DNA from: Actinokineospora alba
GTDB taxonomy: Bacteria > Actinomycetota > Actinomycetes > Mycobacteriales > Pseudonocardiaceae
Assembly: GCF_004362515.1 (NCBI RefSeq)
Contig: NZ_SNXU01000001.1
Coordinates: 7,192,001 to 7,256,000, forward strand
DNA length: 64,000 nt
Direction of reading: 5' to 3'
The position numbers and the translations under genes were made by a program. The notes under the pieces were generated by a model that saw nothing but the letters and a program-made list of their open reading frames with translations, made no database searches and had not been told where the DNA came from. Of this stretch, positions 35,338 to 44,422 are shown in pieces (position 1 is the first letter of the stretch; every line of letters starts with the position of its first letter).

Positions 35338-37574
35338 TGGGCGGGAGCCGCCTCGACAGTCTCGGCGGGCGCGTCAGCCGGCGCGGCTTCGGCGTCTTCG
35401 CCGACGACGACCAGGCTGATCTTGCCGCGCTGGTCGATGTCGGCGATCTCCACGCGGAGCTTGTCGCCGACCTTGACGACATCCTCCACCTTGTTGATGC
35501 GCTTGCCGTTGCCCAGCTTGGAGATGTGGACCAAGCCGTCCTTGCCCGGGAGCAGGGACACGAAGGCGCCGAACGCGGCGGTCTTGACCACCGTGCCCAG
35601 GAACCGCTCGCCCACCTTCGGCATCTGCGGGTTCGCGATGGCGTTGATCATGCCGATCGCCGCCTCGGCGGACGGGCCGTCCGCGGCACCGACGTAGATC
35701 GTGCCGTCATCCTCGATGGAGATGTCGGCGCCGGTCTGCTCGGTGATCGAGTTGATCATCTTGCCCTTCGGGCCGATGACCTCGCCGATCTTGTCGACCG
35801 GGATCTTCACGCTGGTGACGCGCGGGCTGTACGGCGACATCTCGTCCGGGCCGTCGATCGCCTCGGCCATGACCTCGAGGATCGTGTACCGGGCGTCCTT
35901 GGCCTGGTCGAGCGCCTTGGCCAGCACGTCGGACGGGATGCCGTCGAGCTTGGTGTCGAGCTGCAGCGCGGTGACGAACTGCTTGGTGCCCGCGACCTTG
36001 AAGTCCATGTCACCGAAGGCGTCCTCGGCACCGAGGATGTCGGTCAGCGCGACGTACTCCGTCTTGCCGTCGACCTCGTCGGACACCAGGCCCATGGCGA
36101 TACCCGACACGGGGGCCTTCAGCGGCACACCGGCGTTGAGCAGCGACAGGGTGGACGCGCAGACCGAGCCCATCGAGGTCGAGCCGTTGGAGCTCAGGGC
36201 CTCGGAGACCTGGCGGATCGCGTAGGGGAACTCGTCGCGCTTGGGGAGAACGGGCATGAGCGCCCGCTCGGCCAGCGCGCCGTGGCCGATCTCGCGGCGC
36301 TTCGGCGAACCGACGCGACCGGTCTCACCGGTGGAGAACGGCGGGAAGTTGTAGTGGTGCATGTAGCGCTTGTGCGTCTCGGGGGACAGCGAGTCGATCT
36401 GCTGTTCCAAGCGCAGCATGTTCAGCGTGGTGACACCCAGGATCTGGGTCTCGCCGCGCTCGAACAGCGCCGAGCCGTGGGCGCGCGGGATGAGCGCGAC
36501 CTCGGCGGACAGGCCGCGGATGTCGGTCAGGCCGCGGCCGTCGATGCGGACCTTGTCGCGCAGGATGCGCTGGCGGACCAGCTTCTTGTTCAGCGAGCGG
36601 AACGCCGCGCCGATCTCCTTCTCGCGACCCTCGAAGGCACCGCCGGTGACGGCGCCGACCTTCTCCAGGCACAGGGCCTTGACCTCGTCGATGCGGAGCT
36701 CGCGCTCCTGCTTGCCACCGATGGTCAGCGCCTGCGCGAGCTCGTCGCTCACGGCCGCCGCGACGGCGTCGTAGGCGTCGGGCTGGTAGGCCGGGTAGGT
36801 CGGGAACTCACCGGTCGCCTTGGCGGCGTTGGCGGCGAGCTCGGCCTGCGCGTCACACAGGACCTTGATGAACGGCTTGGCGGCCTCGAGGCCCTGGGCG
36901 ACGACCTCTTCGGTCGGCGCGGTGGCGCCCTCGGCGATCAGGTCGATCACGTTGTCGGTGGCCTCGGCCTCGACCATCATGATCGCGACGTCTTCATTGA
37001 CCACGCGGCCGGCGACGACCATGTCGAACACGGCGGTCTTGAGCTGCTCGTAGGTCGGGAACGCGATCCACTGGTCCCCGACGAGCGCGACCCGGACAGC
37101 GCCGATGGGGCCCGAGAAGGGCAGCCCGGCGAGCTGGGTGGACGCCGACGCGGCGTTGATCGCCACGACGTCGTAGAGGTCCTGCGGGTTGAGCGACTGG
37201 ACGGTGATGACGACCTGGATCTCGTTGCGGAGACCGTCGACGAACGACGGGCGCAGCGGGCGGTCGATGAGCCGGCAGGTGAGGACGGCGTCGGTGGACG
37301 GGCGGCCCTCACGGCGGAAGAACGCGCCGGGGATACGACCCACGGCGTACATGCGCTCTTCGACGTCCACGGTCAGCGGGAAGAAGTCGAAGTGCTCCTT
37401 CGGGTGCTTCGACGCGGTCGTCGCCGACAGCAGCATGGTCTCCTCGTCGAGGTAGGCCACGACACTGCCCGCGGCCTGTCGGGCCAGGCGGCCCGTCTCG
37501 AAGCGGATGGTGCGCGAGCCGTACTTGCCGTTATCGATGACAGCAGTCGACTCGTGCACGGTGTTTTCAGTCAT
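35334..37574 (-). CDS. pnp: Polynucleotide phosphorylase
   Basis: 3'-5' exoribonuclease and polymerase. The 746-residue protein has two RNase PH cores joined by a helical linker (FSTGETGRVGSPKRREIGHG in the second, catalytic core), a KH domain (IGPKGKMINSITEQTG) near 590 and an S1 domain (FLGTVVKTAAFGAFVSLLPGKDGL). GAGGAG lies ten bases before ATG 37574. It begins the pnp-M16-dapB-TPR operon and follows rpsO. Confidence 0.97.
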   Translation of the reverse strand: MTENTVHESTAVIDNGKYGSRTIRFETGRLARQAAGSVVAYLDEETMLLSATTASKHPKEHFDFFPLTVDVEERMYAVGRIPGAFFRREGRPSTDAVLTCRLIDRPLRPSFVDGLRNEIQVVITVQSLNPQDLYDVVAINAASASTQLAGLPFSGPIGAVRVALVGDQWIAFPTYEQLKTAVFDMVVAGRVVNEDVAIMMVEAEATDNVIDLIAEGATAPTEEVVAQGLEAAKPFIKVLCDAQAELAANAAKATGEFPTYPAYQPDAYDAVAAAVSDELAQALTIGGKQERELRIDEVKALCLEKVGAVTGGAFEGREKEIGAAFRSLNKKLVRQRILRDKVRIDGRGLTDIRGLSAEVALIPRAHGSALFERGETQILGVTTLNMLRLEQQIDSLSPETHKRYMHHYNFPPFSTGETGRVGSPKRREIGHGALAERALMPVLPKRDEFPYAIRQVSEALSSNGSTSMGSVCASTLSLLNAGVPLKAPVSGIAMGLVSDEVDGKTEYVALTDILGAEDAFGDMDFKVAGTKQFVTALQLDTKLDGIPSDVLAKALDQAKDARYTILEVMAEAIDGPDEMSPYSPRVTSVKIPVDKIGEVIGPKGKMINSITEQTGADISIEDDGTIYVGAADGPSAEAAIGMINAIANPQMPKVGERFLGTVVKTAAFGAFVSLLPGKDGLVHISKLGNGKRINKVEDVVKVGDKLRVEIADIDQRGKISLVVVGEDAEAAPADAPAETVEAAPAQ

Positions 37575-37790
37575 GTATTCGGTACTCCTCGTATGCGAGC
37601 CAGCGCGCAACCCGAGCACGGGGTCGCGGTTCGGACGAGGCCGGTCTTCGATCGAAGTCCTCGGGGCCACACGACACTCCCTGTGTCGGTCGGCTGAACC
37701 CGGGAACCACTACCGAGGACCGGCGAACTTGGTCCCGTGGTGCGCGGCGTGCTGGCTCTGTTGTGTTCTGCGTCTTTGTTGAGTTTTGGG
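37575..37790 (-). other. pnp 5' leader with hairpins
   Basis: The 216-bp leader contains CTTCGATCGAAG (37646-37657, 12-bp palindrome) and CGACAC-TCCCT-GTGTCG (37672-37688), a hairpin set that RNase III commonly cleaves to autoregulate pnp in other bacteria. Autoregulation here is inference by analogy. Confidence 0.45.
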
Positions 37791-37791
37791 T

Positions 37792-37821
37792 GGGGGGAGT
37801 GACCGAATGGCCACTCCCCCC
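37792..37821 (-). terminator. rpsO intrinsic terminator
   Basis: GGGGGGAGTG pairs perfectly with CACTCCCCCC around a 10-nt loop, 9 bp after the rpsO stop. It should end or attenuate rpsO transcription before pnp. Confidence 0.8.
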
Positions 37822-37830
37822 AAGGTCAAG

Positions 37831-38100
37831 CTATCGGCGCAGGCCGAGTCGCTGGATCAGCGACCGGTAGCGCTCGATGTCCACCTTCGTCAGGTAGTTG
37901 AGCAGCCGACGGCGACGGCCGACGAGCAGCAGCAGACCACGACGCGAGTGGTGGTCGTGCTTGTGCATCTTGAGGTGTTCGGTGAGGTCCTTGATGCGCT
38001 TGGTGAGAAGCGCGATCTGGGCCTCGGGTGATCCGGTGTCCGAGTCGTGCACGCCGTACTCGGTGAGGATCGTCTTCTTCTGGTCGGTGGACAGAGCCAC
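37831..38100 (-). CDS. rpsO: 30S ribosomal protein S15
   Basis: The 89-residue protein (LSTDQKKTILTEYGVHDSDTGS, GRRRRLLNYLTKVDIERY) is full-length S15, which binds 16S rRNA centrally in the small subunit. GTG 38100 lies eight bases after AAGGAG. The gene order rpsO-pnp is universal. Confidence 0.97.
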   Translation of the reverse strand: MALSTDQKKTILTEYGVHDSDTGSPEAQIALLTKRIKDLTEHLKMHKHDHHSRRGLLLLVGRRRRLLNYLTKVDIERYRSLIQRLGLRR

Positions 38101-38131
38101 TCGTCAACTCCTTGTTCGATGTCCCGTGTGG

Positions 38132-38156
38132 CCCGAGCTGGGAATTCTCACTCGGG
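38132..38156 (-). promoter_or_regulatory. Leader hairpin before rpsO
   Basis: CCCGAG and CTCGGG (38132-38137 and 38151-38156) can pair in the rpsO leader. S15 represses its own mRNA through leader structures in several bacteria; this is a candidate site only. Confidence 0.35.
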
Positions 38157-38205
38157 TGAGTCGGTACCGGCCGCCACGGACTGCAGCCGGACCCAATCAC
38201 CAAGG

Positions 38206-38703
38206 TTAGCAGGTAGGCCTCGGTTGCTCCGCGTGGAGCAGCCTGACCTGGCCGATCGGCGTGTAGACCGGCCCGCGCTCGCTGGTGAAGAGGACGAGTT
38301 CACTCGGGGTCCACTCGGGGCCGGTGTAGTCGTCGAGGCCCAGCTGGACCTGCTGGTCCTTGGGCCACCGGGCGATGGTCATGTGCGGGATGTAGTCCTC
38401 GGGGCTGCGACCGGCCGCCGCGACGAGCGCGGGGAGGGCGCCGTCGGCCTGGACTCCGATCCAGCCGACTCCGGGGAACGTTCCCGACCCGCGCAGCCTA
38501 AGGCGCGGCGCCGGAAGTGTCATGTCTATTTCCGCGAGGGCGGCGAGACGGGCGTCCAGGTCGTCGTCACCGTGGAAGACGACGGTGATGTGCCAGGTGT
38601 CTCGGTCGATCGATTTCACGCCCGCCGGAAGTTTCGGCAGGTGGTCGGCCAGGTGGTCGGCGACCGGGTCGGGCAGGGGGAACGCGGTGAAAAGCCTGGT
38701 CAT
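38206..38703 (-). CDS. thpR: RNA 2',3'-cyclic phosphodiesterase (2H family)
   Basis: The 165-residue protein has the two catalytic HxT motifs of the 2H phosphoesterase fold: WHITVVF and PHMTIAR. ThpR opens 2',3'-cyclic phosphates on RNA, as in RNA end processing. Its ATG overlaps the stop of the HTH gene (ATGA). The insertion of this pair between rpsO and ribF is a local feature. Confidence 0.88.
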   Translation of the reverse strand: MTRLFTAFPLPDPVADHLADHLPKLPAGVKSIDRDTWHITVVFHGDDDLDARLAALAEIDMTLPAPRLRLRGSGTFPGVGWIGVQADGALPALVAAAGRSPEDYIPHMTIARWPKDQQVQLGLDDYTGPEWTPSELVLFTSERGPVYTPIGQVRLLHAEQPRPTC

Positions 38704-39170
38704 ATCCGCTTTCCGGCGTGCCGGAGCAGCTCGGCTAGTTCCGGGAACCGGCCGTCGAGCGCCGCGGCGGCCTCGGTGAGGTGGTCGGACGGGATGAGCC
38801 TGCGCAGCGCCATGATCGCGCTGCGGCCGACGTCGACGGGCAGGTTGTCCCTGGTCACGGCGGGCTTGGAGGCGCGGACGTCGTCGAGCGCGCGCTGCAG
38901 TGCCTCACGGCGGCCGGAGGCGACGTCGGGGGTGAGGATCTTGCGTTCGAGCATGATCAGGCGGGCGAGGACGGCCGGGTTGCCGATCTTGGCGCGGCGG
39001 CCGGACATGACCTGGCTCAGCATCGGCGCGCTGATGCCCAGCACGTCGGCGAGGCTGGCCTGGGAGACGTCGAAGGCGACCACGAGTCTGCGGACGCGGT
39101 CACCCAAGGGTTCGCCGTACCACTCCCGCTGCAGCGCGATGTTGCGCTGGACGATCTTGTGGTCTTCCAC
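38700..39170 (-). CDS. Helix-turn-helix DNA-binding protein
   Basis: The 156-residue protein has a Cro/CI-like helix-turn-helix (VAFDVSQASLADVLGISAPMLSQVMSGRRAK, ~32-60) and a helical C-terminus. GTG 39170 is the start. It overlaps thpR by 4 bp and may regulate that pair; target unknown. Confidence 0.85.
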   Translation of the reverse strand: MEDHKIVQRNIALQREWYGEPLGDRVRRLVVAFDVSQASLADVLGISAPMLSQVMSGRRAKIGNPAVLARLIMLERKILTPDVASGRREALQRALDDVRASKPAVTRDNLPVDVGRSAIMALRRLIPSDHLTEAAAALDGRFPELAELLRHAGKRI

Positions 39171-39240
39171 GTTCGCCTCTCTGTGGACGTCTGCCTGCGG
39201 TTATCTTGCCAGGCTCGCGCGACGCTCGTGGGCGAATCGG

Positions 39241-40191
39241 TTACTCGTTGTCAAGTAGCTCACGGGTGCGGGCGACGTCAAGGTGCATCTGCTCGACCAG
39301 GGCCTCCGACGACGGGTACTTCTCCATGGCGCGCAACCGCTCGACGAAGTCGATGGCGACGCGCTGCCCGTAGAAGTCCTCGTCGACGTCGAGCACGAAG
39401 GCCTCGACCCGGCGCTCGCGACCGGAGAAGGTCGGGTTGGTGCCGACGGACACCGCGGCGGTCAGCGGGCCGCGGTTGGCGCTGTTGAGCAGGGTGAACT
39501 GGCACGCGTAGACACCGTCGGCGGGCACGGCGGCGAAACGCGGGGTGGACAGGTTGGCCGTGGGGAAGCCGAGTTCGTGGCCCCGGCCGTCGCCGCGCAC
39601 GACGATGCCCTCGAGCCGGTGTGGGCGACCCAGCGCGGCCTGCGCGGCCCGCACGTCGCCCGCGTCGATGCAGGCGCGGATGTAGGTGGAGGAGAAGGTG
39701 ATCTCGCCGCTGGAGTCGGCGGTGACCAGCTTGGCGCCCTCGGTGGAGAACCCGAAGCGGTGGCCGAGCTTGGTCAGCAGCTCGACGTTGCCGAGCGCGC
39801 GGTTGCCGAAGGTGAAGTTCTCCCCCACCACGACGGCGGCGATGTGGAGGCGCTCGACGAGGACCTCGTGTACGAACTCCTCGGCGGTGACCTTGGACAA
39901 CTCGGGAGTGAAGGGCAGGACACAGAGGGCGTCGACGCCGAGGCTCTCCACCAGTTCGGCCTTGCGGCGCAGCGTGGTGAGCTGGGCGGGGTGGCTGCCG
40001 GGACGGACCACTTCGGACGGGTGCGGGTCGAACGTCACCAGGACGCAGGGCAGACCCCGGTCACGGGCGATCTCGACCGCCCGGCTGATCAGCTCCTGGT
40101 GTCCGCGGTGCACACCGTCGAACACGCCGATGGTCGCCACACAGCGACCCCACCCGCTCGGAAGATCCTCAAGTCCGCGCCATCGCTGCAC
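39241..40191 (-). CDS. ribF: Bifunctional riboflavin kinase / FAD synthetase
   Basis: Makes FMN, then FAD. The 316-residue protein has the N-terminal nucleotidyltransferase (IGVFDGVHRGHQEL; TFDPHPSEVV; STYIRACI) and the C-terminal flavokinase (GHELGFPTANL; VGTNPTFSG). GTG 40191. A 530-bp gap follows on its upstream side. Confidence 0.96.
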   Translation of the reverse strand: MQRWRGLEDLPSGWGRCVATIGVFDGVHRGHQELISRAVEIARDRGLPCVLVTFDPHPSEVVRPGSHPAQLTTLRRKAELVESLGVDALCVLPFTPELSKVTAEEFVHEVLVERLHIAAVVVGENFTFGNRALGNVELLTKLGHRFGFSTEGAKLVTADSSGEITFSSTYIRACIDAGDVRAAQAALGRPHRLEGIVVRGDGRGHELGFPTANLSTPRFAAVPADGVYACQFTLLNSANRGPLTAAVSVGTNPTFSGRERRVEAFVLDVDEDFYGQRVAIDFVERLRAMEKYPSSEALVEQMHLDVARTRELLDNE

Positions 40192-40246
40192 GGTTCCACC
40201 CTAGTGGCTCTTGATAACACCGCCACCGTGTCCCACCCCACCCGAC

Positions 40247-40288
40247 ACGATCGCGAGTCCCACGTTCCCGACAGTGAGTTCACCGTTC
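40247..40288 (-). repeat. 21-bp repeat, tandem pair (locus B)
   Basis: Two units of the family seen at 21848 and 51745, in reverse orientation (core GTGAACTCACTGTCGG and GTGGGACTCGCG). They lie 56 bp upstream of the ribF start, outside any gene. Confidence 0.7.
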
Positions 40289-40309
40289 ACGCCACGGGAC
40301 TTGACCTGC

Positions 40310-40618
40310 CTACTTGGGGCGGCCGTCGAGACCTCTGCAGCACCTGCCATGCACCCGTGCGGCCACGACCGCCGACGCGCCGACCGCCATCGCCCGCAGC
40401 ACCACCTGTCGAGCCAGGTAGAGCCCACCATCCTCGTCGGCGCCACCCGCACCGCCGAATGGCCGGCGGCTCGCCCTGCAGACCGGAGCCCAAGACCACT
40501 CCGCTGCGGGGAACATCTCGGGCCAGACCACTCCGGCGTAATCCCGCCGCTGCCACCTTCGGTGGGCCGCCTCCACCCGGTCTCTTCGCGCGCGCAGTCC
40601 ACGCGCGCAAACCCCCAC
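40310..40618 (-). CDS. Possible hypothetical protein, 102 residues
   Basis: An ATG-initiated frame with GC-rich third positions and a plausible amino-acid mix (VEAAHRRWQRRDYAGVVWPE, LYLARQVVLRAMAVGASAVV). It lacks a strong ribosome site and resembles nothing I recognise; two other frames across the same bases are also open, so it may be spurious. Confidence 0.3.
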   Translation of the reverse strand: MGVCARGLRARRDRVEAAHRRWQRRDYAGVVWPEMFPAAEWSWAPVCRASRRPFGGAGGADEDGGLYLARQVVLRAMAVGASAVVAARVHGRCCRGLDGRPK

Positions 40619-40720
40619 CCACCCTGGGGGGCTGCCCTTGTCCAGTTTATCGGGGATGGGGCTGCGAAGGGGAGTTGTCGATCTTCCTGTGGATAACCCG
40701 GCCAGCCTGTGGACCGGGGA

Positions 40721-41629
40721 TCAAGGGACGTTCAGGACGACCAGGGCGCGGGACGTGGTGCCCTCGTCGACGCCCAGGGCCACGGCTTTGCCTGCCGGGT
40801 CGAAGATGCCGTACGTGCCTTCGATACCCGCCGCGGGGAGCTTGCGGCCGTGGGCCAGTGCGGCCGTCTCAGCCTTGCCCAGGTCGCGGCGGGGGAAGGC
40901 CGCGGCGACCGCGCCCTCCATATCCAACGACAGCGCCGGGTCGGTTTCCAGTTGCTCCAGCGTGCGCGCCAGGCGCAGGTCGAACGGGCCGACCCGGGTG
41001 CGGCGCAGCGCGGCCAGGTGGCCGCCGACGCCGAGGTCGGCGCCCAGGTCGCGGGCCAGGGCCCGCACATAGGTGCCGGAGGAGCAGTCGACCATCACGT
41101 CCAGGTCGATCCCGTTCTCGCTCCGCTGGGTGCCGAGCAGGTCGAAGCGGAACACCGTGACCGGGCGGGCCGGGATCTGGACGTCCTCCCCCGCGCGGAC
41201 CCGGGCGTAGGCGCGCTTGCCGTCGATCTTGACCGCGCTCACCGAGCTGGGCACCTGCTCGATGGCGCCGGTCAACGCCGCGATGCCTGCCGCGATGGCC
41301 TCGTCGGTGACCGCCGCCAAGGCCGCCGGGTCCGGTTCGCCGAGGAACTCGCCCTCGGCGTCGTCGGTCGTCGTCCCCGCGCCGAGGCGGATGGTGGCCA
41401 GGTACGTCTTGCGGTCGAGGGCGAGGTGACCCAGCAGCTTGGTGGCCCGCTCGACCCCCAACACCAGGACGCCGGTCGCCATCGGGTCCAGCGTGCCGGC
41501 GTGGCCGACCTTGCGGGTGCCGATGATGCGGCGGACACGGGCGACGACGTCGTGCGAGGTCATCCCGGGTGCCTTGTCGACGACAAGGAGACCGGGGGCG
41601 ACGGGCTGGCGCTGACTGGGGCGAGACAC
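40721..41629 (-). CDS. truB: tRNA pseudouridine(55) synthase
   Basis: Makes psi-55 in the T loop of all tRNAs. The 302-residue protein has the catalytic Asp48 in GHAGTLDPMATGVL, and SSVSAVKIDGKRAYARVRAG and YVRALARDLGADLG motifs. GTG 41629. Part of the conserved rbfA-truB-ribF backbone. Confidence 0.96.
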   Translation of the reverse strand: MSRPSQRQPVAPGLLVVDKAPGMTSHDVVARVRRIIGTRKVGHAGTLDPMATGVLVLGVERATKLLGHLALDRKTYLATIRLGAGTTTDDAEGEFLGEPDPAALAAVTDEAIAAGIAALTGAIEQVPSSVSAVKIDGKRAYARVRAGEDVQIPARPVTVFRFDLLGTQRSENGIDLDVMVDCSSGTYVRALARDLGADLGVGGHLAALRRTRVGPFDLRLARTLEQLETDPALSLDMEGAVAAAFPRRDLGKAETAALAHGRKLPAAGIEGTYGIFDPAGKAVALGVDEGTTSRALVVLNVP

Positions 41630-41640
41630 GAGCGGGAATC

Positions 41641-42969
41641 CTATGACGACGTTGAATCCGCGTGCGCCCGGATGTCCCAGGAGCGACGCTGAATCACAAC
41701 TGGCACCGATTCGCCACGGGCGTCCGCGGCCAGGACGGCGGCCCGGGCGCGCCGCCACCAGACGCCCGTGCGCCACGCGCCGAAGAGCAGCATCACCGCT
41801 ATGGCAAGGAAAGCGATGCGGAAGGCGGTCGCGTCGGCTTGGTCGGCGTCGCCGCCGAGCAGCAGTCCGATGGCGAGGGTGGTGACGGTGATCGCGAAGA
41901 AACCGCCGACGTTGACCACCCCGCTGGCCGTGCCGACCCGCACGATCGGGTTGTAGTCGCGGGCGAGCGCGAATCCGACGGCGGACAGCGGGCTGCCGAT
42001 GGCGAGGAAGCCGAACGCGACGGTCACCAGCGGCGCCGGGACGACCCCGCCGGGCCAGCCGAGCAGCACCGCCCACACACCCACCGAAATGGCGATGTAC
42101 GCCGCGACGATCGGCAGCCGCAACTCCGGCTTGCGGCCGGTGACCTCACCGATGACCGGACCGGTCACTCCAGCCATGACCACGAGCAGGCTCAGCACAC
42201 CGCCCGCGGCGGCCTCCGACATGCCCTGCGCCTTGACCAGGTACGGGAACCCCCACAGCAGGCCGAGCACGGCGGGGGCGAACATCGTCGAGAAGTGGAC
42301 CCAGAACCCCAGCCGGGTGCCGGGTGTCTGCCAGGCCCACCGGACCTGGTCGACCACTTCGGACAGGTTTGTCGCGGTCGACCGGTGGACCGGGGCGCCC
42401 TCGGGGGTGTCGCGCACCCGCCAAGCGACGATGGCGGCGTAGGCCATGGTGACCCCGCCGGTGACGGCGAAGGTCCAGACCCAGCCCGCGTGCGCCAGGG
42501 CGAAGGTCAGCGGGACGGTCGAGGCGAGGTTGCCGACGGTGCCCATCGCGGCGGTGATGGCGGTGACCGTGGCGTAGCGGCGCGGCGGGTAGTAGGCGGC
42601 GACGAGGCGCAGGACGCTGACGAAGGTCATCGCGTCGCCCAGGCCGAGCACGCCTCGCGCGGCGAGGGCGATGCCGTAGGACGGGGCGAGGGCGAACAGG
42701 AGTTGACCGAGTCCGATGAGGACGGCCGCCGCGGTCAGGATTCGGCGCGGGCCGAAGCGGTCGACGAGCAGGCCGGTGGGGATCTGCATGGCGGCGTAGA
42801 CGCCGATCTGCAGGACGGTGAACACGCCGAGGGCGGCAGGCCCGATGTCGAAACGGTCTGTGGCCTGCAGTCCCGCCACACCGAGGGAGGTGCGGTTCAA
42901 CACCGCCAGCAGGTAGACCGTGGCCGCGGTTGCCCAGATCACCAGCGCGGTGCGCGTGGTGCCCGACAC
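41641..42969 (-). CDS. MFS transporter, 12 helices
   Basis: The 442-residue protein has 12 helices and motif A-like DRFGPRRILTAAAVL. It resembles nitrate/sugar-phosphate/other organic-anion carriers of the MFS but no substrate motif decides. It is 11 bp upstream of truB, so may be co-transcribed. A palindrome resembling an iron box lies before its start. Confidence 0.88.
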   Translation of the reverse strand: MSGTTRTALVIWATAATVYLLAVLNRTSLGVAGLQATDRFDIGPAALGVFTVLQIGVYAAMQIPTGLLVDRFGPRRILTAAAVLIGLGQLLFALAPSYGIALAARGVLGLGDAMTFVSVLRLVAAYYPPRRYATVTAITAAMGTVGNLASTVPLTFALAHAGWVWTFAVTGGVTMAYAAIVAWRVRDTPEGAPVHRSTATNLSEVVDQVRWAWQTPGTRLGFWVHFSTMFAPAVLGLLWGFPYLVKAQGMSEAAAGGVLSLLVVMAGVTGPVIGEVTGRKPELRLPIVAAYIAISVGVWAVLLGWPGGVVPAPLVTVAFGFLAIGSPLSAVGFALARDYNPIVRVGTASGVVNVGGFFAITVTTLAIGLLLGGDADQADATAFRIAFLAIAVMLLFGAWRTGVWWRRARAAVLAADARGESVPVVIQRRSWDIRAHADSTSS

Positions 42970-43030
42970 GGCGGCTCTCCCCTCTTCGCGAAGTGGTCTC
43001 TACCAGTGTGTCCTTCTGAACCGAAAGATT

Positions 43031-43045
43031 GTTAGCCTAGCTAAC
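43031..43045. promoter_or_regulatory. GTTAGC-CTA-GCTAAC palindrome (iron-box-like)
   Basis: A perfect 15-bp palindrome 62 bp upstream of the MFS start. It resembles the IdeR/DmdR1 consensus half TTAGG(T/C)TAG in the TAGC/GCTA arms, so metal-dependent control is possible, but the match is partial. Confidence 0.35.
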
Positions 43046-43064
43046 CGTGTTCTCGGTCACAGTC

Positions 43065-44357
43065 CTAAGTGGACGCTCCGACGACGGCCCACCGGCCCGC
43101 CCGGACGCGGACCAGGATCGTGGCCAGACGGATCACCATGAACAGGCTCAGACCGGTCCAGATGCCGACCAGGCCCCAGCCCAGCACGTGCGAGATCCAG
43201 ACGAGCGGGAGGAATCCGACGATCGCGGAGGCGAGCGTCGCGGTGCGCAGGAAACGCGCGTCACCCGCGCCGAGGAGCACACCGTCGAGCGCGAACACGA
43301 CGCCCGCGATCGGCTGCAGGGCGACGAAGAACCACCAGGCGTGCGGGATCTCTTGCAGGACAACGGAATCCGTCGTGAATGCGCGGGGCAGCGGGCCCGC
43401 GAGCGCGGCGAAGACAATGCCGAGCGCTGCACCGAAGACGAGCCCGTAACCGGTGAGCTTGCGCGCGAGAACCTTGGCGCGCTTGTCATCCCCGGCCCCG
43501 AGCGCCGCGCCCACCAGGGCCTGCGCGGCGATGGCGAGCGAGTCGAGGACCAGGGCGAGGAATGTCCACAGCTGCAGCACGACCTGGTGCGCGCCGACCG
43601 CGCCGACGGACGTCCGGGCGGCGACCGCGGCGGCGGAGACGAAACAGGCCTGGAAGGCGAGGCTGCGCAGGATGAGGTCGCGGCCGAGGACCAGCTGGGC
43701 GCGCATGATCGTGAGGTGCGGCTTGCGTTCCACCCGTTCGGACAGGAGCGCGCGCAGGAACAGCGCGCCTGCCAGGAGCTGTCCGGCGACGTTGGCGACG
43801 GCCGAGCCGTCGAGGCCCCAGTCGAGCCCGTGGACCAGGAACGGGCAGAGGACGGCGGATGTGGCGTTGCCCGCGAGGACGTAGCGCAGGGGTCGACCGG
43901 TGTCCTGGACGCCGCGCATCCAGCCGTTGCCCGCGAGGGTCACCAGGATCATCGGGACACCGAGCAGGGCGATGCGCAGCCACCCGGTGGCCGCGTCCGC
44001 GAGGTCGCCCGGCCCGGCCAGCGCGCGGGCGATGGGACCGGCCAGGAGCTGGCCGACACCGATGATGACGATGCCGACGGCGAGCGCCAGCCAGGTGGCC
44101 TGGATGCCCTCGGCCACCGCGTCGGCCCGTCTGCCGGCGCCGTGGAGCCGGGCGGCGCGGGCGGTGGTGCCGTAGGACAGGAAGGTCAACTGGGTCGAGA
44201 GCTGGGCGAGGACGATCGCCCCGACCCCCAGGGCCCCGAGTTCCATGGCGCCGAGGTGGCCGACGACGGCGGTGTCGACGAGGAGGTAGAGCGGCTCGGC
44301 GGCCAGCACCGGCAGCGCGGGCAGGGCGAGACGCAGCACTTGACGCAGGTCACCCAT
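43065..44357 (-). CDS. MATE family efflux transporter (DinF-like)
   Basis: The 430-residue, 12-helix protein has LALPALPVLAAEPLYLLVDTAVVGHLG at its start, the pattern of DinF-type MATE exporters, and GNGWMRGVQDTGRPLRYVL in the first half. It would export cationic compounds by Na+ or H+ antiport. Its place between truB and nrnA is conserved in actinobacteria. ATG 44357. Confidence 0.93.
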   Translation of the reverse strand: MGDLRQVLRLALPALPVLAAEPLYLLVDTAVVGHLGAMELGALGVGAIVLAQLSTQLTFLSYGTTARAARLHGAGRRADAVAEGIQATWLALAVGIVIIGVGQLLAGPIARALAGPGDLADAATGWLRIALLGVPMILVTLAGNGWMRGVQDTGRPLRYVLAGNATSAVLCPFLVHGLDWGLDGSAVANVAGQLLAGALFLRALLSERVERKPHLTIMRAQLVLGRDLILRSLAFQACFVSAAAVAARTSVGAVGAHQVVLQLWTFLALVLDSLAIAAQALVGAALGAGDDKRAKVLARKLTGYGLVFGAALGIVFAALAGPLPRAFTTDSVVLQEIPHAWWFFVALQPIAGVVFALDGVLLGAGDARFLRTATLASAIVGFLPLVWISHVLGWGLVGIWTGLSLFMVIRLATILVRVRAGRWAVVGAST

Positions 44358-44422
44358 GGTCCACCGTCCGGGTAAGGTGTGAGAACGTGTTTCGCACCTG
44401 ACAGTAGCCGTAAGGACCGTCC

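Larger units (their letters stand above)
40192..40720. other. 529-bp gap between truB and ribF
   Basis: Holds the repeat pair at 40247-40288, the possible ORF at 40310-40618, and TGTGGATAA (40688-40696), a sequence equal to an E. coli-type DnaA box in reverse. The region lacks a convincing conserved gene and probably contains the ribF promoter near its left end. Confidence 0.5.

Noticed and set aside
40688..40696. TGTGGATAA, an apparent DnaA box, and nearby TGTGGACC
   Set aside because: Single good match and no clustered boxes, AT-rich unwinding region or dnaA/dnaN nearby; not an origin.
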